From Agelas oroides (taxonomy: Eukaryota > Porifera > Demospongiae > Agelasida > Agelasidae), in assembly GCA_949130485.1 (NCBI GenBank), contig OX422205.1:2710415-2774414 (forward strand): a stretch of 64,000 nucleotides of DNA, written 5' to 3'. The notes beneath the pieces were generated by a model. The model ran no database searches. It saw only the letters and a list, made by a program, of their open reading frames with translations, and was not told the DNA's origin. The translations under genes were made by a program, and so were the position numbers. Below, piece after piece: positions 9,590-21,306 of the stretch (position 1 is its first letter; each line of letters begins with the position of its first letter).

Positions 9590-11060
9590 GTTGTTTCATC
9601 TTGTAGGTATAGAGCTTCAGACATTATAAAATGGGTGTGGGCACTTTACTTAGCAAATTATTGCTTTTTAATATGCGTGGCGGTAATGATAGGAGATTGA
9701 GGCGTACAGGCAGGGATTGTTTTCTTGTCACACATGCCTGAGCAGGTGGAGAACCCGAAGTAAAGATACAGCAGTGAATATGCATTGTTAAGGGTTTGAT
9801 CACTGATATGTACGTTTCTGAATGCGAATGATTGCAAGATCATAGCAATGATGAGATGCTGGTAGGCTAACCAAAATGTAGTAGCAGAGAGCACTTTTTA
9901 TTCATTTTTTTTCCTCACATTACACACGCCTGCATGAGCTTGTGGAGAACAGGATATGCAACTAAACCACTAAACAACTAAACAAGCATCGCTGTACAAA
10001 AGGAAGCAATGATTACAGATATGCCTGCCGGTGAATTGCAAATTATAGCAATAATGAGGGCTGAGTAATGAAAGGCAAACTAGAAGGCAACAGCAGGAGA
10101 GCAATTATTTCCACTCACCTATGTGCCATGCATGTTGAGAACAGAAGGTACATATACAGCAGCTAAACAAGCATAGTTGTATTTACGCTGATACATGCCT
10201 GCCATGAATGTGAACAGAGAAAGGATCATACAGCAGTGATGAGGAACCGTGCACATCGATAAGTGAACTAGAATGTAACAGCAGTGAGCGTTTTTCTTGT
10301 CACGTGCCTGGGCATGTGGAGAACAGGAACTATATAGATATACACAATTTAATACACATTGCCATGATGCTTTGAGATCACTGACATGCCTGCTATTGAA
10401 TGCAAACATTTGCATGATCATAGTGATGATGAGATACGCAAACTAGAATGTAAACAGCAGAGAGCATTATAATTTTTTTAAGAGGGGCTTTGGTTACTGA
10501 TATGCCTGCAGGTGAATGTGAACGATTGCAAATCCTAAGAGTTATGAGTATAATAGGCAAATTAGACTGCTATGGCAGATATATTTTTGTTTGTTTGCTT
10601 GTTTTCACTTTTCTTTGTTTTTGCATGTGGAGAACAGGAAACACAAATACAGCAACTAAACAAGCATTGTTGTACAATGAGATGAGGCTTTCATGTCAAT
10701 GATCGCTGATATGTTTGCCAGTGAGTGTGAACAATGAGCAAATCATAGCAATGATGAGGGATTATGGGTAATGATAGGCAAAGGCTAGTAATAGCAGAGA
10801 GCATGTTTTCTTATCACACATGCCTGAGCATGTGGAGAACGTGAGATATAGATACATGCAGTAAGGGAATAAGCATTGTTGTGCAATAAGAGGAGGCAGT
10901 GATCACTGATAGGCTTACCAGTGAATGTTAACATTTGCAAAGCAACATCACAGTGATGACAAGACACTATGATTAATGATAGACATATGTAGAAGCAGTG
11001 AGCTTTTTTTTCTTTTTTTTTTTTCTTCTAGTCACACGTCAGGAAATGTGAGAATGGAGA
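9590..11060. repeat. Diverged long-unit tandem repeat, roughly 190-200 bases
   Basis: The landmark 'cacatgcctgagca-gtggagaac' recurs near 9730, 9925, 10125, 10305, 10620 and 10815. It is followed each time by 'gatcactgatatgcctgcc..gtgaatg' and 'catagcaatgatgag'. Most intervals are 180-200 bases. Copies are strongly diverged. A T-rich run lies at 11005-11025. No gene is supported. Confidence 0.65.
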
Positions 11061-11159
11061 ATGTGAAGGTTATGATGAAGCAGACACAACTTGATAGCTG
11101 CGATGAAGCAGACAATCAGTGTAATGTTCTGATTGTGGAGCAGCAAGCCTTGGACAATA

Positions 11160-12740
11160 CTTGATCAGAAGTGGGATAACCCAGCAGTTATGGTACATTG
11201 GCTAGCATCTGCATTGCTGCAGCCCTTATACATACAAGCTAACAGTTATGGAGTGGGAATCAGTGTAACCTGGTGGTTGCAGATCGGCAGGAAGTGGGCA
11301 TGACCTGACAGTTGTGATGCAGGCATAGCCTGGCCATTGGGTATGGGTGACTATATATTTGCTGGGCTTGGCAGCCAGCAGTCGGCAGCTACAGAAAGTT
11401 ACCAGATTGAGGGTATTTAATGTGTGATGCGTGAGGGCACCATGCTTAGGTAGATGAAGGATGAAGATAAGGTCTGAGTGCTGGGACCAGAGAACGAAAC
11501 CCTGGTGAGACTGTGCATAGAGGGGTGGGAATAGTGCCACATGTTGTGTGAGAGATCACTGGACAAACAAGCAGAGGCATTAGTCCAATGGAATAGTTTT
11601 TGGCATGCACTAATGGCTGAGTTGGGGTGGTTACATATGGAGTGCCAGGTGTTATGGGTAGCCTAATGAAGTTAGTGTGAAAGGTGTAATGTGATATAAA
11701 TGTGTGATAAGGTACGCCGAGCCTGCTTAGCTTTGTGGCAGCAGTGTAATGAGCACCTAGAATAAACTGGTGATAATGTTCAGGTGGACACTGTGTGCAA
11801 TCTGGAACAGTGGGCATTGGGCATAGCTTGGTGAATATCGTTCAGTGGCATAGCCTGGCGGCTGTTGTGAGATGCATTGAGCATAACCTGGCACCACTGT
11901 TAGGGGTGCATACCCAGGTGTGATCATTGTAAGCAGTGTGGAGAAGAATGCAATAGACCAAGCAGACCCTTCTGCTTGGTCAATCACTACTATCAACCGT
12001 ATATCTTTTGGGGCCAAATAGCCAAATAGAATCTGAGTGGTTGAGGTGTGATGGGCACTAGGATGTGCAGCTTGTGTTAAGCAGACGTTGTAAATTGGCA
12101 TGTATAGCACGTGACCTGCATGGTAGCTGTAATGAACGAGCTCTGGGCATTGGACATAACCTAGCTTTGGAATTGGGAAGTATTTGTACGTTGGGCATTT
12201 GGAAGCTCCTGACATTGACCGCGATGTTGTTAAGTTATTCGCATTTGAGGGCAATTAGCAACGACCATTGGCAGCAACTCCACCTGCAATGCTAGTGGCT
12301 TAACCCATGCAGATGAGGTGTAAGGAGGCTGCATTAGTTCAAGATAAATAACTGATAACAGCTAACTAAGCTGTTTCTACTTGTTCTTTGCTGGTAGCTT
12401 GTCGACAGTTATAAATTAGCTCCAGTTTCCTGCTTCCTGCTTAGGCTTCGTATCATACACAGACTTAGTGATATCTTGTCACACATCTGGAACAGCCACC
12501 TAGAGCATAAAATAGGTGTGTGTCGCATATATGCAGAATATGCAGATCCAAGGTTAGTAGGTGGTTGGCGTTTGGCATAATTTGGTGCGGCAGTAGTGAA
12601 TGTGTAGCAGATATTGGCACAACCTGGTGGTTATGGTGCGGAGACAACCTGACAGTTGTGGTAAAGCAAGCATTACGCATGCATACCCTAACAGGTTTGG
12701 TATACCAATATATATAGCAAGCAATGAGAATAGCCTAGCA
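11160..12740. repeat. Degenerate satellite related to the 35-base array
   Basis: Recurring 'gggcataacctggcagttgtgg' words at irregular spacing mark decayed copies of the 35-base satellite. Minus-strand open frames at 11446-12254 are rich in Thr, His and Pro and follow the repeat words. They are not taken as genes. Confidence 0.55.
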
Positions 12741-14630
12741 GTTATATGATGCCACAAGTGTTATGGTTATAGAGCAGTAAACATCAGACACAAACTAGCA
12801 GTCATCGTGCAGAGAGAACATAATGGTTAAGATGCGGCAAGCATTGGTGGATGTGGTGTAGGGAATTAGGCATAACCTAGTGGTCATGAAGCATGCAGCA
12901 AGCATTAGTTGCAGGTTTGTGGTTATATGGAGCAGCAAGCCACATAACTATGAAGCAGCAAGCATTAGACACAACCAGGTTGTTATGGAGCAGCAGCCCT
13001 TGGGCGTAACTTTGTGGTTTTGGAGCAGCAAGCATCGGGCATAACCAAGTGGCAAGCTTTTGGCATAACTTTGCAGTTATGGAGCAGCAAGCACAGGCAT
13101 AACCAAGTGGTTATGGAGCAGCAAGCATTGGGCATAACCAAGCAGTTATGGAGCAGCAAGCATTGGGCATAACCAAGCAGTTATGGAGCAGCAAGCATTG
13201 GGCATAACCAAGCGGTTATGGAGCAGCAAGCATTGGGCATAACCAAGCAGTTATGAAGCAGCAAGCATTGGGCATAACCAAGCAGTTATGAAGCAACAAG
13301 CATTGGGCATAACCAAGCGGTTATGGAGCAGCAAGCATTGGGCGTAACCAAGCAGTTATGAAGCAACAAGCATTGGGCATAACCAAGTGGTTATGGAGCA
13401 TGCAGCAAGCATTGGGCATAACCAAGCAGTTATGAAGCAGCAAGCATTGGGGATAACCGAGCAGGTATGAAGCAGCAAGCATTGGGGATAGCCGAGCAGG
13501 TATGAAGCAGCAAGCATTGGGGATAGCTGAGCAGGTATGAAGCAGCAAGCATTGGGGATAGCTGAGCAGGTATGAAGCAGCAAGCATTGAGCATAACCAA
13601 GCGCTTATGAAGCAACAAGCATTGAGCATAACCAAGCAGTTATGAAGCAACAAGCATTGAGCATAACCAAGCAGTTATGAAGCAACAAGCATTGGGGATA
13701 ACCAAGCAGTTATGAAGCAACAAGCATTGAGCATAACTGAGCAGGTATGAAGCAACAAGCATTGGGCATAATGGAGTGGTTATGGGCATGCAACAAGCAT
13801 TAAGCATAACCGAGCGGTTATGGAGCAGCAAGCAACAGGCGTATCCGAGTGATTATGGACCAGCAAGCATTAGGCATAACCGAGTGGTTATGGAGCAAGC
13901 TTTGGCATAACTTTGCAGTTATGGAGCAGCAAGCATCGAGCAGTTATGCAGCAGCAAGCATTGGGCATAATCAAGCGGTTATGGAACAGCAAGAATTGTA
14001 AGCATCACAAAGTGGTTATGGAGTGGCAAGCATTGGGCATAACCAAGTGACTATGGAGCAGCAAGCATTGGTGGTTATGAAGGAGCAAGCATTTGACATA
14101 ACCTAGTGGTTACAGAGTAAGCATGTATTAGGCATGCTATGAAGCAGCAGGCATTTAGCATGACCTGGCTTTTGTGAGCAATACGTGTTACATAACCTGG
14201 CAGTTATAGTTCTACATAACCCAGTGGTTATGGAGCAGCAAGCATTAGGCATAACCTTGTGATTAGCAGTAGACATTTTAGCATAACCTCATGCATATGG
14301 CGCAGCAGGGGTTCAGCATAACCTATAGTGGTTATGGATATTTGGCATAACCTAGTGGTTATGGAGCAAGCAAGTGTAAACTGGTAGTAGATCAGCAAGC
14401 ATTTGGCAAAATGCTTGAGTCATAGCCTTGAGGTTAGAAAGCGAAATCATTAGGTATACTGACCTAGCAGTTATGAACAGCAAGCATTAAAACTAACCTA
14501 GTAGTAATGGAGCAGCAAGTATTCAGCATAACCTAGAGTTCATGGAACAGCAAGTAAAACCGTGAGGTTTGCGGCCAACATAATTTAACCAAGGCATAAC
14601 CAAGTGGTTATTGTGCAGCAAGCATAAAGC
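12741..14630. repeat. 35-base satellite array, core
   Basis: Tandem repeats of a 35-base unit (aaccaagcagttatggagca + gcaagcattgggcat). They are most regular at about 13040-13860 and decay outward on both sides. Sub-variants cluster: 'ataaccaagcagttatg' on the left and 'gatagctgagcaggtatg' at 13440-13575, indicating local unit expansion. As 35 is not divisible by three, an uninterrupted array is read in all three frames in turn. The repeated minus-strand 'NACCFI..' peptides are artefacts of this. Confidence 0.9.
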
Positions 14631-14899
14631 ATGAGCTACCTACTAATAGGAATCGATAGCTATACATACCAGCTTGCAGGAGGATGCCTGAGAAGAGAAC
14701 GCGAGGTGGGGGTGGTGCTCTCGCGGGCCGGGCGAATTCAGGTAGCGGGAGTATCTGTAATTGAAGCGCTGTTAGCCGCTAGCGCTCGAAGCGCCGTCTG
14801 GCATGGCTTGTGAAGTCGCTGTGAGTCCGTGACTGTGACTGTTCAGCGAAATGGAGAAAAATTTTGAGTAGATACAGGCGAAAAAGGTAGCTGCAATGG

Positions 14900-15718
14900 C
14901 TAACAATGAGTGCAAAGGCGGCCCTGCCAACTTATGAACAGAATGCTCACTTGTAGTTTATTACCATTGGCATCATTACCAATGTGACTGAGAACATAAT
15001 CTCTCAACTGAACCAGTGAAATTGGAGCACTTTTATTTATACAAAACGCCTGTACCACTGTAAAACAAACTTTGGATGATAACCAATCAGGATTGGAAGT
15101 TCTCTCCAAAACAAACTCTTGATCAAGCAGTTTCTCCACCTGTTGAGACATGCTTTTATTTCTTGCAGTGTCGGTACAATCACAAATAGGGTCTTCTCCA
15201 AAGTTTACACTGGAATCCATGGCTTTATGAATCTCCCTTGAAAGTACAGCCATGTGCTTAGTGAAGTAGACAATGACAATATGTCTATGAGAACGACTCA
15301 AGAACTCACTGAATGGCTCAAATAAGATTGGCCTGCCTTTTTCTGTGTCATTGGCCCTCTTAAGACAACCACTCAGCTCAGTGTTAAGAGATGAAGTGTT
15401 CAAAATAAGGCTGCACTTGAAGAAACTTGTAGCAGGGAGCAAGTAGCGTAGTCCAAACATTCGTGAGTTGTAGATGTATGGTTCAACTCCAGTGAGGTTC
15501 CAATCAGCAACCAAGTTAATAAACTCAATGTAGTGACTCACCGCATTTGCGAGCTGCTCCGCATAGTGAAGCGAAAGCATGTAGCTCTTGGAGCCAGAAG
15601 ACCTGGGTCTATGACTGGAGGATCGATGACTGTCGTAGTATATTGAAGCCACAAACAGGTTCACCAGTACTATGGTTAGTGTTATAATATAGACGTGTTG
15701 GAGTTGCCGACCTGCCAT
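14900..15718 (-). pseudogene. Truncated copy of the O-fucosyltransferase-like gene
   Basis: From the ATG at 15716-15718 the frame gives residues 1 to about 265 of the protein at 5484-6956, with only three amino-acid differences (I to F in the membrane segment, Y to H, M to V). It then crosses the duplication breakpoint and ends after a few unrelated residues. The region with the HIRFG motif and the C-terminal nucleotide-binding segment is absent, so no transferase activity is expected. It keeps the membrane anchor and stem. The same upstream 560 bases are present, so the copy could still be transcribed. The near-identity shows that the duplication is recent. Confidence 0.85.
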
Positions 15719-15878
15719 GATCTCTTCGTTGAACCGCAATCGTACAATGCAAATTAACGGTAGAAGTGTGGAATGCCTGGTACGCCACTGAGAAATGTAA
15801 GAAATTAACCTAAAACATTGTGTCAGAGAGTCGGTAGACGCCGTATAACTTCACCCTAAACGGGAGACTATAAACACT

Positions 15879-15969
15879 GGACCCGGGACCGAGGACCCAA
15901 GGACCCGAGGACCCGAGGACCGGGGACCCAAGGACCCGAGGACCGGGGACCCAAGGACCAGGGACCCAA
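15879..15969. repeat. GC-rich minisatellite, duplicated copy
   Basis: Same 23-base unit as at 7117-7230, with about one unit fewer. The difference in unit number is the main length change between the two duplicated segments. Confidence 0.85.
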
Positions 15970-16530
15970 CGATCTAGCTCTGTTGCACTTAGCTTTTATG
16001 ACAGAAATGCAATGTTCTAAGCTCAAACGTACGGCTGTATCGTTGTGGGCCACAGAGTCCGCATTGTTATACACACAGTAGATTGTGCATTTCACGCTAT
16101 CTGCTAGCTTAGTACTTGGTCATTCCTCTCAGCGGTGTGCAGCAATGCCCGGCCCAGTCTGGCAGCAGAGAAAAGTACAGTGTATAAAGACTTAAAAAAC
16201 ATTAAAAATGTAAAAAGATGTAGGGATGACATGCCAAAAAGTATGCAAACAAGGTAGGGATGAAAGCAAAGGCCAACATATTGGCAAAGCCCCATCCCTA
16301 CATCTTTTTCACACTACAGCTGACGCAATGCTGCTAGATCATATTAGCCTCGTTCCTAAGTCGGCATGTGTGAGAAGGAAAGTGGCCTGGGGACAAGGCT
16401 AAAACCATGCCATTTACTTTAATGACACTTACTATCATAAGCCAACTCACTGCGTAAGTTGTTGAAGAGGTTCCGTATAACATAATTAGGGGTCCCGACA
16501 AAAATCTAAGAACGAACGAACTTGACTCAA

Positions 16531-16829
16531 CTATGCTGAAATTCAAGAACCAAGTGACCTTGTTTGTAAAATAAAGTTACAATAGTTTCTGGACTTTCGT
16601 TCTTCCGAAAATATATAAAGCGAGCAGGGGGTTATGTGCCAAAATACGGCCATTATGGGATTTTTTATTTTATATGAGGCATTATATATGAACATACCTT
16701 TAACAGATATCCACGCGAGTGGTCCAGCAATACTCTGCCAATGATAAATAATCAGTTGCACTGGTACTTGCTAAATTTACTTGTCAAAAGTCACTTCAAA
16801 CTATCAATTATTCTTCTATGGAAGAAATG
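16531..16829. other. Unique AT-rich spacer
   Basis: Lies between the end of the duplicated segment and the 3' tail of the LINE. No gene or repeat was recognised. Confidence 0.5.
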
Positions 16830-19264
16830 ATAGATAGATAGATAGATAGATCGATCTTAATTTTTAACAGGAAATGTCTCATCAGCCAGTGGCTGGTCTC
16901 CCTGAGAGTCCTGCATAATTAAGGTACAGAAATCATCACAGAATTAATGTCTCCAAAATAGGTACAAAAATAAAAATTGATTTACTAACAAGCACAAACA
17001 TGGACACAAGGACATTATAAAATGCTCATAAAGTACTGTTGTTTCATATGGTCCTTCAGATGTGATTTGAAAGTATTTGCTGAGTTCACTACCTTCAAAC
17101 CACTTGGCAGGCTATTCCAGTCCTGTGAGCCCTTGAATTTAAAAGAACTTCTAAAGAAATCAGAATTGATTTGTGGCAAGAATAGGTTGTCCAGGCCTCG
17201 TGTTCTCCTGTGTCCCATCTCCCTATTTGTCTTGAGGTTCTCACTTAGGCATTGAGGTGCCTTCCCTGTAACACATCTGTGCACTAGGAATGAACGAAAC
17301 ATCTTCCTCCTCCTCTCCAGTGGAACCCATCTCATTGCCTTTCTCAATTCAATGCTAGGAGTTCTAGGTGGGTTTGAGAGAATAAGCTGCATCCCATAGT
17401 TCTGAATCGATTCTATCTTCCTCCGCAACTCCAATGAGCATTCCTGCCACACTACACAACAATAGTCAAGATGTGGTAGCACAATTGCATTACAAACTTC
17501 CTCTCAGTATCTGAAGGCAATATATCCCTAACCCCTTCGCAATTTTGCCAGACCAGCAAAGCACTTTCTCCTGACATTTACAACCTACTCCTTCCACGTC
17601 AGACCATCGTCCAGCACGACACCTAAACACTTCACCTTCTTGCTCCTAACAAGCTCCTGATTGTTCACTTTCACCTTTACCTGCTGCAGCTCCTGTGCCC
17701 TTCGCTTCCTGCTCATGAGTAATAGATTAGTCTTCGTCACATTTAGTCTCAGTTTGTTAGCTTCAACCCACTTAGCCACTCTCTCAACATCATTCGTTAG
17801 CCCCTTTTCTAGGTCCGAGACATCACCACACATGCACAATAGGGTGGTATCGTCAGCATACTGCCTCACCCTGCAATCCTGAACGCTGTAAGGCAGATCA
17901 TTCACATACAGGATAAAGAGTAACGGCCCCAAAATCGACCCCTGAGGAACACCTCTCTTCACATCACTCCAACATGACTTTGCATCCCCCACTAGCACTC
18001 TTTGCCTTCTTCCATCCAGGTAACCTTCAAACCACTTGAGTTCCTCTCCTCTGACACCATAGTGCTCCAGCTTCCGCAACAAAATCATGTGATCAACCAA
18101 ATCAAACGCCTTACTCAAGTCCAGCATAGTTGATCTCACCAACTTGTTCTCATCCAATGCCTTCCTCCATTCATCAACCATACTCACCAAAACGTCCTGG
18201 GTAGTATGCCCTGGTCTGAAACCAAACTGCATAGGATGCAGGATGTTGTTCTCTTGCAGGTATCTGTACACTTTCTGATGAACTAGCTTCTCATTAACAC
18301 TGGTAGCACTGACACTGGCCTGTAGTTCCCTGCACTTTCAACATCACCACCTTTGTGCACCGGAGTGACATGCACTGATTTCCATTCTCTTGGCATTTCT
18401 CCACTCCTGAGACTGGCAGTGAAAAGAGATGTCAAGCTCTCGCTAATTCCAGCTGCAACTGTGCGGAGGATCTTGGCACTAATTCCATCTGTACCAACTG
18501 CCTTGTTGGGATCTAAACTTTTCAAACACTTCAGAACATCCTCTTCCTCAATCCTAGCAAACTTGAAAATAGACTCACAAGAAGGCAGCTCCTTACTAAC
18601 ATAAATGTTGTCAACGTCTTCCCCTACTACTCCAACCAGCGATGAGATAAATTTACCAAGTTCACTCACTATTTCCTGCTTGTCACTCACCACACCTGTT
18701 TCTACCTTCAGAGAACTGATCTCTTTCTTGCGCCCGTTTCCCAGAAGCCTATTCAATTCTCTCCAAACCTTTCTTGGATTTCCCATTACTATAAGTCTTT
18801 CAAAGTGCTGTTGTTTCGCCTTTCGAATACGCCAGGTCACCTGATTTCTCAGCCTCCTGAAATTGTCCCAGTCCTCTGTCTTCTTGCTCTTCCTTGCCTT
18901 GGTGAGGAAATACCTCTTCGCCCTCATTAGGGCCCGAATTTCTTGTGTAATCCATGGGAGTGTCTTCCTTCTCACCCTTGCTCTCTTCATAGGAATATGT
19001 GAATCCACAATCTCCCCAAACAACTTTTCCAATGCTCCTACCGACTATCCATGTCTTCAAAGGAGTCCATCACATGCCATGGGGCTGAGCCAAGATCCTG
19101 CAATAGTTCTTCCCAGGCACAATTTCGGAAACATCGAATCATTCGAGTAGTCACACCCCGACGTTCAACCCTATCTGCCAGCTCTCCATAAATGAGCTTG
19201 TGATCACTGAAAAGCACGGTATTGAATGTTGAAATGTATTGCAACATAAAATAACAGCTAATTT
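16830..19264 (-). mobile_element. 5'-truncated CR1/L2-like LINE
   Basis: A minus-strand non-LTR retrotransposon. Its 3' end is a tetranucleotide run (tagatagataga at 16830-16851, read as tctatcta on the element strand), the kind of tail CR1/L2-type LINEs carry in place of poly(A). About 160 bases of 3' untranslated sequence precede it. The 5' end stops inside the endonuclease domain, next to the MITE at 19265, so the element is either 5'-truncated or cut by that MITE. Confidence 0.8.
17015..19247 (-). pseudogene. LINE endonuclease/reverse transcriptase, multiply broken
   Basis: In coding order: the C-terminal end of an APE-type endonuclease (SDHKLIYGEL at about 19170-19200); a basic linker with the conserved arginine-rich run (18283-19032); the reverse transcriptase with FRPGHTTQD, LDLSKAFDLVDH, GVPQGSILGPLLFILYVND and the catalytic YADD (17585-18271); and the thumb and C-terminal region beginning LPHLDYCCVVW (17015-17482). 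Breaks: a frame change near 19035, a small frameshift near 18290 after NYRPVSVLP, an in-frame TAG after LTWKE at about 17597, and more frame changes to 17490. All domains align with CR1/L2-like LINEs as I know them. This copy cannot make a working protein. Confidence 0.85.
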
Positions 19265-19715
19265 ACCGTAAACGCTTTAATTAACGCGCCGTTAAAAATA
19301 ATTACGATCCGCAAAGGCGCCTTGTTTGGAGCGGAAAAAATTACTTCGGACCCTTGGGGGCGCCTTATTTAGAGAGGCGCCTTCGAATTAGAGCGCAACT
19401 GACACCTTTCCGTGAAGTTGAAAGAGCTGAGTATGGCTGCACTGACAACGATCGAATTTGAATACGTTATTCGAGGCTATCATGAATACAAGCGCGTTTG
19501 GAGTCCAGAGATTAAAAGTAGAAGTAGAAATCAGTCGAAGAACTAGATGTCTCCAAAGTCACACGAGTCGGGTGCGAAATCTCTCTTAATAGAAAGCGCC
19601 CTTAAAAAAAAATATTTATGTCGTCAAGGGGCGCCCGCGTTAGAGCGAGAAAAATTAGCTTCCTGTTAAAAGGGCGCTTTCATTAGAGAGGCGCGTTAAT
19701 TAAAGCTTTTACGGT
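19265..19715. mobile_element. 451-base MITE with 26-base inverted ends
   Basis: Left end accgtaaacgctttaattaa (then cgcgcc) and right end, read in reverse complement, accgtaaaagctttaattaa (then cgcgcc) differ at one base. The interior contains several 'ggcgcctctctaatt' inverted segments and no coding sequence. A partial relative is at 5079-5358. The target-site duplication is unclear. Confidence 0.75.
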
Positions 19716-19992
19716 CTCTTGACAGCTAATATAACAGTCGTTACTAAAACCCGGGACGGGACAGCGCCGGGATATCCCGTCCCGTCCCGGGTACTAAAAT
19801 CCGGGACGTAGGACGGGGACGGATTGAACCCAGCGGACGAGGTTTGTAGGCGCGGGAGAAGATATAAAGTTGATACAAACCCCCTTGGAGCCGATGAGCG
19901 CCCACTGTACGCTACTGCAAGCCCTCAGTTTGTGCTGGTGAGTTTGTTTATGGATTAAAGCCGTAGCTAATATTATGACAGACATGATAAAC

Positions 19993-20066
19993 AAAGTTAC
20001 ATTACAAAGTTTCAAACTATACATTACAAAGTTTCAAAACTATACATTACAAAGTTTCAAAGCTAT
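19993..20066. repeat. Short tandem repeat, about 23-base unit
   Basis: Three copies of 'tacattacaaagtttcaaa' plus 'ctata', directly after the stop codon of the ULP/PHD pseudogene (its 3' end). Confidence 0.75.
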
Positions 20067-21306
20067 AAACAGCTAGGGCAGAGCCACTTTGCTCCTGGGA
20101 GCCAGGCATTTTCAGGTGTCTTTACACAGTGTCTTCCATGGTACCATCGTTTGCAGTGGCTGCACTGTATCATTGATGCCTGCTTTATTTCTGGCATACA
20201 GCAAATGCAGTGAACTGGACCAGTCTCACTAGATTTGATCTTCCTTGCCGACGTTCTTTTCGGATTGGAAACATTGTGAAATGCTTCTTCTCTAAGCACT
20301 CAATCGAATGAGCTCGCATACGCTGCTGATCGAAGTGGAATTTGCCAGGAGAGTGACCATAGCATATAGCTGTTGCAAATGCCAGTGCAAAAACACCGCA
20401 ATCGCTCCCTCCTGCTTGCATTTGAACATCTGCGAATGTTAGTGTCAAGTTTGGCTCTGAAACCCTCATCAGGCATGCTACCTCAAATACGAATGTACTT
20501 CCAAGTCCAACGCTTTGAAAGCCTGCCTCGCCGAATTGTGCCTTGAATTGTGCTGCGAGAATTTTTTGAGCTGCATCTATGATGGTGTCTGTCAACCAAT
20601 CTCCAGACTCAATGATGTCTTTTTCAGATTCATATAATGTGATGAGCTCATTCTGAACCCATGGACGTTTTGGAGGCGGGGTGGTTGTAGTGCACGTATC
20701 AATGTCTATGGTTGTCTTAGACTGGTAGTTACTGGTTCATGGGGGGGGGGGCTGTCTGGTTGGCGATCATCACGGGGTATGTCGTCAGACTCTTGTTCCA
20801 TCTGTGCTAGCAGTATATCCAAATTGGACAGCTCTGTTCCACCTTTGTCAGCGGTAATAAAAGTATAGGAAGCAATTAGTACTAGAAGTCTACTTTGGAG
20901 CCGAATTAGATGTAATATGTATTGAAATGGGGTTGGTGCATTTACTTATTTATCAGCTCTCCAGTCATCTATTGTGAAGACAACTCTTGAAATCAATTGT
21001 TAATGTGTATTGTGAAGCCTAGTTCATGCAACACATGTAAGGCATTGGTATGTTACCTTGTTTTCCTGCATTGTCAGCTTTGTACAGGAACACCTGGCCT
21101 GCCTTTGGCTTTTGGGGAGGGGCTGTGATACAAGTCTCTGGCAGGTGTTGCAAGATCCCAAGAGCTTCAGTGATTGTAATGGAGGGCTGCACAAAAAGGA
21201 CGCCTTCTGAGCCTTCTTCCATTACTGAACCATGTCTCTTCAAGCTCACCATCAAAACTGTATTTGACACGTCTAAAAATTGTATTTCCCGCGCCAGCAC
21301 GAGCAT
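20063..21306 (-). pseudogene. ULP-type cysteine protease/PHD protein, damaged
   Basis: Exon A (about 21306-21053) ends in ADNAGKQ before a gtaaca donor. Exon B starts near 20848 after 'accgctgacaaag' and encodes GTELSNLDIL, a proline-rich linker, then the conserved DWLTDTIIDAAQKILAAQF and a protease core with GGSDCGVFALAFATAICYG, the Cys-containing motif of C48 (Ulp1-like) peptidases. The C-terminus is a C4HC3 PHD finger (CICC..C..C..WYHGRHC..W.C..C). Damage: the stretch that should hold the catalytic His and Asp (compare 22449-23089) is missing between FVFEV and ACLMRV, and a frameshift near 20270 separates protease and PHD finger. The family recurs in invertebrate transposons; that placement is my inference. 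Confidence 0.65.

Larger units (their letters stand above)
14858..16530. repeat. Duplicated glycosyltransferase segment, permuted
   Basis: 14921-16530 matches 6159-7793 almost base for base (differences: fewer minisatellite units, a 2-base indel, scattered single changes). The preceding 62 bases, 14858-14919, match 8098-8159, which lies to the right of the donor segment. The copy thus has order [8098-8159][6159-7793]. The segment includes the truncated coding copy, the minisatellite and the hairpin MITE. Confidence 0.92.

Noticed and set aside
11005-11030. T-rich run as a retroposon poly(A) tail
   Set aside because: The run is interrupted, lies within the diverged long-unit repeat and has no AATAAA or element body beside it.
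9658-12254. Minus-strand open frames of 78-165 codons
   Set aside because: They track diverged satellite words and have low-complexity Thr/His/Pro composition with no domain.
13321-13831. Several minus-strand open frames with repeated NACCFI/LLSYPQC peptides
   Set aside because: They are produced by the 35-base satellite read in successive frames; no splice sites, start context or non-repetitive sequence support a gene.
12741-14630. Regularly spaced short repeats resembling a CRISPR array
   Set aside because: Units are contiguous 35-base tandem repeats without unique spacers, and the genome is eukaryotic.
17022-19150. Plus-strand open frames across the LINE
   Set aside because: They are antisense shadows of the minus-strand endonuclease/reverse transcriptase, which has clear motifs.
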